Shown here piece by piece: positions 61,202 to 64,000 of a stretch of 64,000 nt of DNA. Below the pieces are notes generated by a model. That model did not search any database, was not told where the DNA came from, and saw nothing but the letters and a program-made list of their open reading frames with translations. The DNA is taken from positions 1 to 64,000 of the forward strand of contig JAMLHI010000006.1 of the NCBI GenBank assembly GCA_023957235.1, read 5' to 3'. This DNA is from Chitinophagales bacterium. Lineage in GTDB: Bacteria > Bacteroidota > Bacteroidia > Chitinophagales > JADIYW01. Position 1 is the stretch's first letter. The number at the start of each line of letters is the position of its first letter. Made by a program: the position numbers and the translations under genes.

Positions 61202-63583
61202 ATGAAGAAAATTATCATGCTTATCTACAGTGTTTTGTTTATTCATGCTGTAGGAAATGCACAATATTCTATCTGTGGTCAGGTGACTGTCAATCATCAG
61301 ACCAGAAGTCAAGTATGGGTTTCTATTTTGGGAAGCGATGATTCTATCGCAACTGATAAAAGTGGAAAATATTGTTTTAATAATTTACCTACTGGTGAGT
61401 ATATTCTTGCTGCAAATACAGATGGATTTATGTCTCAGGTTCAGTTTGTCTCCTTGAACAAAGATACAAGTGGTTTGAATTTCAATGTTGAAATATTATC
61501 TACTGATACGGTAAGTGTAGTGGCTGAAAAAGCGGCAGAGCGGAGGGAGAATATTTCGATTAAGACTGAAATTGTAGATTTGAGCAAGCAGTCATTGTCA
61601 TCTGTATCTGTAGAGCAATTGATGAATAGAGCTTCAGGCATTCGAGTGAGAAATTCTGGCGGATTGGGAGCAGATGCTGATATTGTGGTGGGTGGTTTTT
61701 CAGGCAAATCAGTGAAGTTTTTAATAGATGGTATTCCCATAGATTATTTGGGTTCGAGTATGGGTATCACTAAAATGCCTATTAATATGGCAGATTATGT
61801 AGAGGTATATAAAGGTGTGTTGCCTACAGAAATTGGTGTTGACGCATTAGGTGCTGCAGTAAATATAGTTACTAAGCGACCTGATAAGACAGGTTATAGA
61901 TTGAGTTATGAAGTAGGCTCTTTTCATACCCACAAAGTTGGAGTCAATTCATTTGTCAGACATTCACCCAAATTATCTTATGGGGTTGATTTATTTTTTA
62001 ATTATTCAAAAAATAATTTTAAAGTGGACAATTTGCCCATTTCTGATGAGATTACGGGAAAAACCAAATATATAAGAGCACCACTTTTTAATAATGGATA
62101 CAAGCAGTTTAGTGCTGATATGTATTTGAATATTGAAAAACGCAAATGGGCTGACTTGTTTGAAATCAAATTGAATGGCTTTGTGATAAATAAAGACATT
62201 CAGAATGACTTTGCTTCTCGAGATAAGGCTTATGGCAATGTATATCGAAAAGAGAATTCTTATATTGTTCCATCTGTTTTTTATAAAAAGAATTTTATTG
62301 ATGGAAAATTGAAAGTTTCTCAATTCATTGTCTTTAGTAGAATTAATTTTCAATTTGCTGATACTTTAAGAAATGCATATTATGATTGGTTAGGTAATAA
62401 GCATGAAGCTTCAAGTAGTTCGGAAACAGGCAATGATTTCTCCAATCTGAAAGAGCCTATTGTATATACCTATGTCAATAATTTAATTTATAGGGGGCTT
62501 TTTTCTTATCATTTCAATGAGAACCATAAATTGACAATGAATTTTGTAGAAAATTTTGTTTCGAGAGAGTCAGATGATTTGAATAAGTATCACCAACGTT
62601 CTACAATAAATTATAACAGAGCCATTTTAGGGCTTGGTTATAGTTATCATTTTTTAGATTCTAGGTTACAAGGATTGACTCAGTTGAAGTACTTAGTTTC
62701 TCATACCCAAGGTGAATTGATTAATCAAGCTACCTTGAAAAATGAGGAGCCTGTGCAAAATAGCGGTTGGAGTTTTTCACAATCTTTGAAATATGATTCT
62801 TATTCAGGGTGGCTATTTAGATTTTCTACTGAAAATTCGTATCGACTTCCCGATCAGATGGAAATATTTGGTGATAATGTACATATATTGCCTAATATCT
62901 CTCTTCAGCCAGAAAAGAGTTTTAATGTTAACTTGGGAGTTAGATATAAGAAAAAAGGGGTTGGTAGTATAGAAGTCAATAGCTATTATAGAAATATAAG
63001 AGACATGATAAAACTGAAAGAAATCACTCAATTACAAGCTGCATATATCAATCTGGAGCATGTGAGAGGTTATGGTATTGAGCTAGATGCAGCAGTTTTT
63101 CCGGTGAAGCAATTGGAGATATCAGGTAATCTTACCTATAATGAGTTTAGATTTAAAGGTTCTAATTCAAATGTCGCTCAAAATGAACATTTTGTCAATG
63201 CACGTGTCAGTAATATGCCTTTCTATTTTGGGAATGCTAGTGTGAGTTATTCTTTTGATAAAGTCTTTGATAAGAGAAGTAAATTGAAATTGTATTGGAC
63301 TTATTCTTATGTTCATCAGTTTTATTTAGATTATATAGAGAAACAATTTGAACCAGATGGATTTTTAGGAATTTTTGGGAAAAGTAAAATATATACTAAT
63401 CGAATTATTCCTATTCAACAGGTTCACTCTGCTGGTTTAATATGGTCATTTGATATCAACAATATTAGGAAATTAGCCCTTTCTACTGAGTTAAATAATA
63501 TTTTTAATCAAGACGTATATAATAATTTTAAAATGCAAAGTGCAGGTCGAAGTTATTCTCTTAAATTGACTGTAGAATTATAA
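61202..63583 (+). CDS. TonB-dependent outer-membrane receptor
   Basis: The protein has 793 residues from the ATG at 61202 (an earlier one at 61184 only adds 6). A signal peptide (1-20, AVGNAQ) precedes a carboxypeptidase-regulatory-like domain (ICGQVTVNHQTRSQVWVSILGSDDS), then a plug (LMNRASGIRVRNSGGLGADADIVV, LIDGIPIDYLGSSMG, VYKGVLPTEIGVDALGAAVNIVTK) and a beta-barrel ending in SYSLKLTVEL. It would take up a large nutrient or siderophore with TonB energy. The gene behind it is a lipoprotein, possibly a partner. The substrate is unknown. Confidence 0.95.
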   Translation: MKKIIMLIYSVLFIHAVGNAQYSICGQVTVNHQTRSQVWVSILGSDDSIATDKSGKYCFNNLPTGEYILAANTDGFMSQVQFVSLNKDTSGLNFNVEILSTDTVSVVAEKAAERRENISIKTEIVDLSKQSLSSVSVEQLMNRASGIRVRNSGGLGADADIVVGGFSGKSVKFLIDGIPIDYLGSSMGITKMPINMADYVEVYKGVLPTEIGVDALGAAVNIVTKRPDKTGYRLSYEVGSFHTHKVGVNSFVRHSPKLSYGVDLFFNYSKNNFKVDNLPISDEITGKTKYIRAPLFNNGYKQFSADMYLNIEKRKWADLFEIKLNGFVINKDIQNDFASRDKAYGNVYRKENSYIVPSVFYKKNFIDGKLKVSQFIVFSRINFQFADTLRNAYYDWLGNKHEASSSSETGNDFSNLKEPIVYTYVNNLIYRGLFSYHFNENHKLTMNFVENFVSRESDDLNKYHQRSTINYNRAILGLGYSYHFLDSRLQGLTQLKYLVSHTQGELINQATLKNEEPVQNSGWSFSQSLKYDSYSGWLFRFSTENSYRLPDQMEIFGDNVHILPNISLQPEKSFNVNLGVRYKKKGVGSIEVNSYYRNIRDMIKLKEITQLQAAYINLEHVRGYGIELDAAVFPVKQLEISGNLTYNEFRFKGSNSNVAQNEHFVNARVSNMPFYFGNASVSYSFDKVFDKRSKLKLYWTYSYVHQFYLDYIEKQFEPDGFLGIFGKSKIYTNRIIPIQQVHSAGLIWSFDINNIRKLALSTELNNIFNQDVYNNFKMQSAGRSYSLKLTVEL

Positions 63584-63594
63584 AAAGTGTTATT

Positions 63595-64000
63595 GTGTTG
63601 AAAAATTTAATCATCATCTTTTCTGTGTTTATTCTATCTTCTTGTAAGGTAGAAAATTTGAATGATAAAGATGTTCCTAAAACAGACTTTAGTAATTTTG
63701 ACTATGTATTAACTACTGAGGACGCTTCTGATGTGGATATAACTACATTTTTTTCATTTAATTTGAAAGATATTAATCCTAATGAAAGCTATGACTTGAT
63801 AGATAGAGTTGGTTTATTTACTAATTCAAATCCATCTACTTCTTCAGGACATTTAATGATGGACCAATTCATCTTTTCTATGGCTAAAGACAAAAAAGGA
63901 TATTCATCGACTCCTGGTCTTTATAAGCTGACTCTCAACACTAGCAATAGAATGTATATCGCTGATAATCTGCACATAGCTAAAAACAATCTCTTTCCTG
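63595..64000 (+). CDS. Lipoprotein, partial at the right edge
   Basis: Open from GTG 63595 (or TTG 63598) to the window end for 135 codons, so the C-terminus is missing. The signal peptide MLKNLIIIFSVFILSSCK ends in a lipobox with Cys at about 17. The visible mature part is mostly beta strands (NFDYVLTTEDASDVDI, FSMAKDKKGYSSTPGLYKL). It starts 12 bases behind the TonB receptor, so the two form an operon, a pattern found for substrate-binding lipoproteins paired with receptors. I cannot name the family. Confidence 0.75.
   Translation, partial: MLKNLIIIFSVFILSSCKVENLNDKDVPKTDFSNFDYVLTTEDASDVDITTFFSFNLKDINPNESYDLIDRVGLFTNSNPSTSSGHLMMDQFIFSMAKDKKGYSSTPGLYKLTLNTSNRMYIADNLHIAKNNLFP

Overview
The window looks like a chromosomal segment of an AT-rich member of the phylum Bacteroidota. 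The signs are: promoters of the Bacteroidota type (TTG, 19 bases, TAnnTTTG; perfect in front of the SRP RNA and the PorP-like gene); three secreted proteins ending in type IX secretion (T9SS) sorting domains; a PorP/SprF-family T9SS outer-membrane protein; a TonB-dependent receptor with an N-terminal carboxypeptidase-like domain; the Cys-type CcmE; and many short lipoproteins. Order and genus cannot be fixed from the sequence alone.

Region 1 (1-5.6 kb, minus strand) is an accessory defence remnant. The left edge cuts through a gene that I read as a long prokaryotic Argonaute (pAgo): 437 N-terminal residues are present, and the MID pocket residues and the start of the PIWI domain are recognisable. 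Its start codon overlaps the stop codon of a type I restriction HsdR-like helicase by one base. The 5' end of the HsdR gene is cut off by an IS3-family element (3865-5319) close to where the nuclease motif of the family would lie, and the missing HsdR N-terminus is not found beyond the element. This is the most unusual part of the window.

Region 2 (5.6-24 kb) is core genome: a DUF4126 membrane protein, prs-rplY(ctc), a secreted M43-like metalloprotease, rsmG, a bifunctional-nuclease/UVR protein, feoAB, dcd, a DUF4199 membrane protein, ccmE-ccmF-DUF2520 protein-sulfotransferase, an OmpA-family lipoprotein, tRNA-Ser(UGA) and sppA. Between feoB and dcd lies an imperfectly duplicated 52-base intergenic repeat.

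Region 3 (24-38 kb): folK and a deoxynucleoside kinase, three lipoproteins of unknown function, a 600-base tandem array of inverted-repeat units (27.3-27.9 kb), a YjdM/PhnA-like zinc-ribbon protein, a thioredoxin-like protein, a PhoD-like phosphatase with a T9SS tail, an anchored coiled-coil protein, a DEDD exonuclease, a polytopic membrane protein, a MORN-repeat protein and a DEAD-box RNA helicase with an RNA-binding tail.

Region 4 (38-54.5 kb): an APC-type permease, a GNAT acetyltransferase, a SAM-dependent methyltransferase, a fructose-6-phosphate aldolase-type transaldolase, an acyltransferase, the SRP RNA gene (ffs, minus strand), a tandem pair of thioredoxin-fold envelope proteins, a PorP/SprF-OmpA-like fusion, a T9SS cargo with Trp/Tyr-rich repeats, an RraA-like protein, AMP nucleosidase, mfd and a secreted protein with a duplicated domain.

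Region 5 (54.6-64 kb): rsmI-inositol monophosphatase, a U32 peptidase-family protein (TrhP-like) next to a small ferredoxin, an unknown helical protein, a class V aminotransferase, a lipoprotein, and a TonB-dependent receptor followed by a lipoprotein gene that runs off the right edge.

Most transcription units are short and often end in clear hairpin-plus-T terminators, listed below. Apart from the left-edge defence cluster and the intergenic repeat arrays the content is ordinary Bacteroidota housekeeping.
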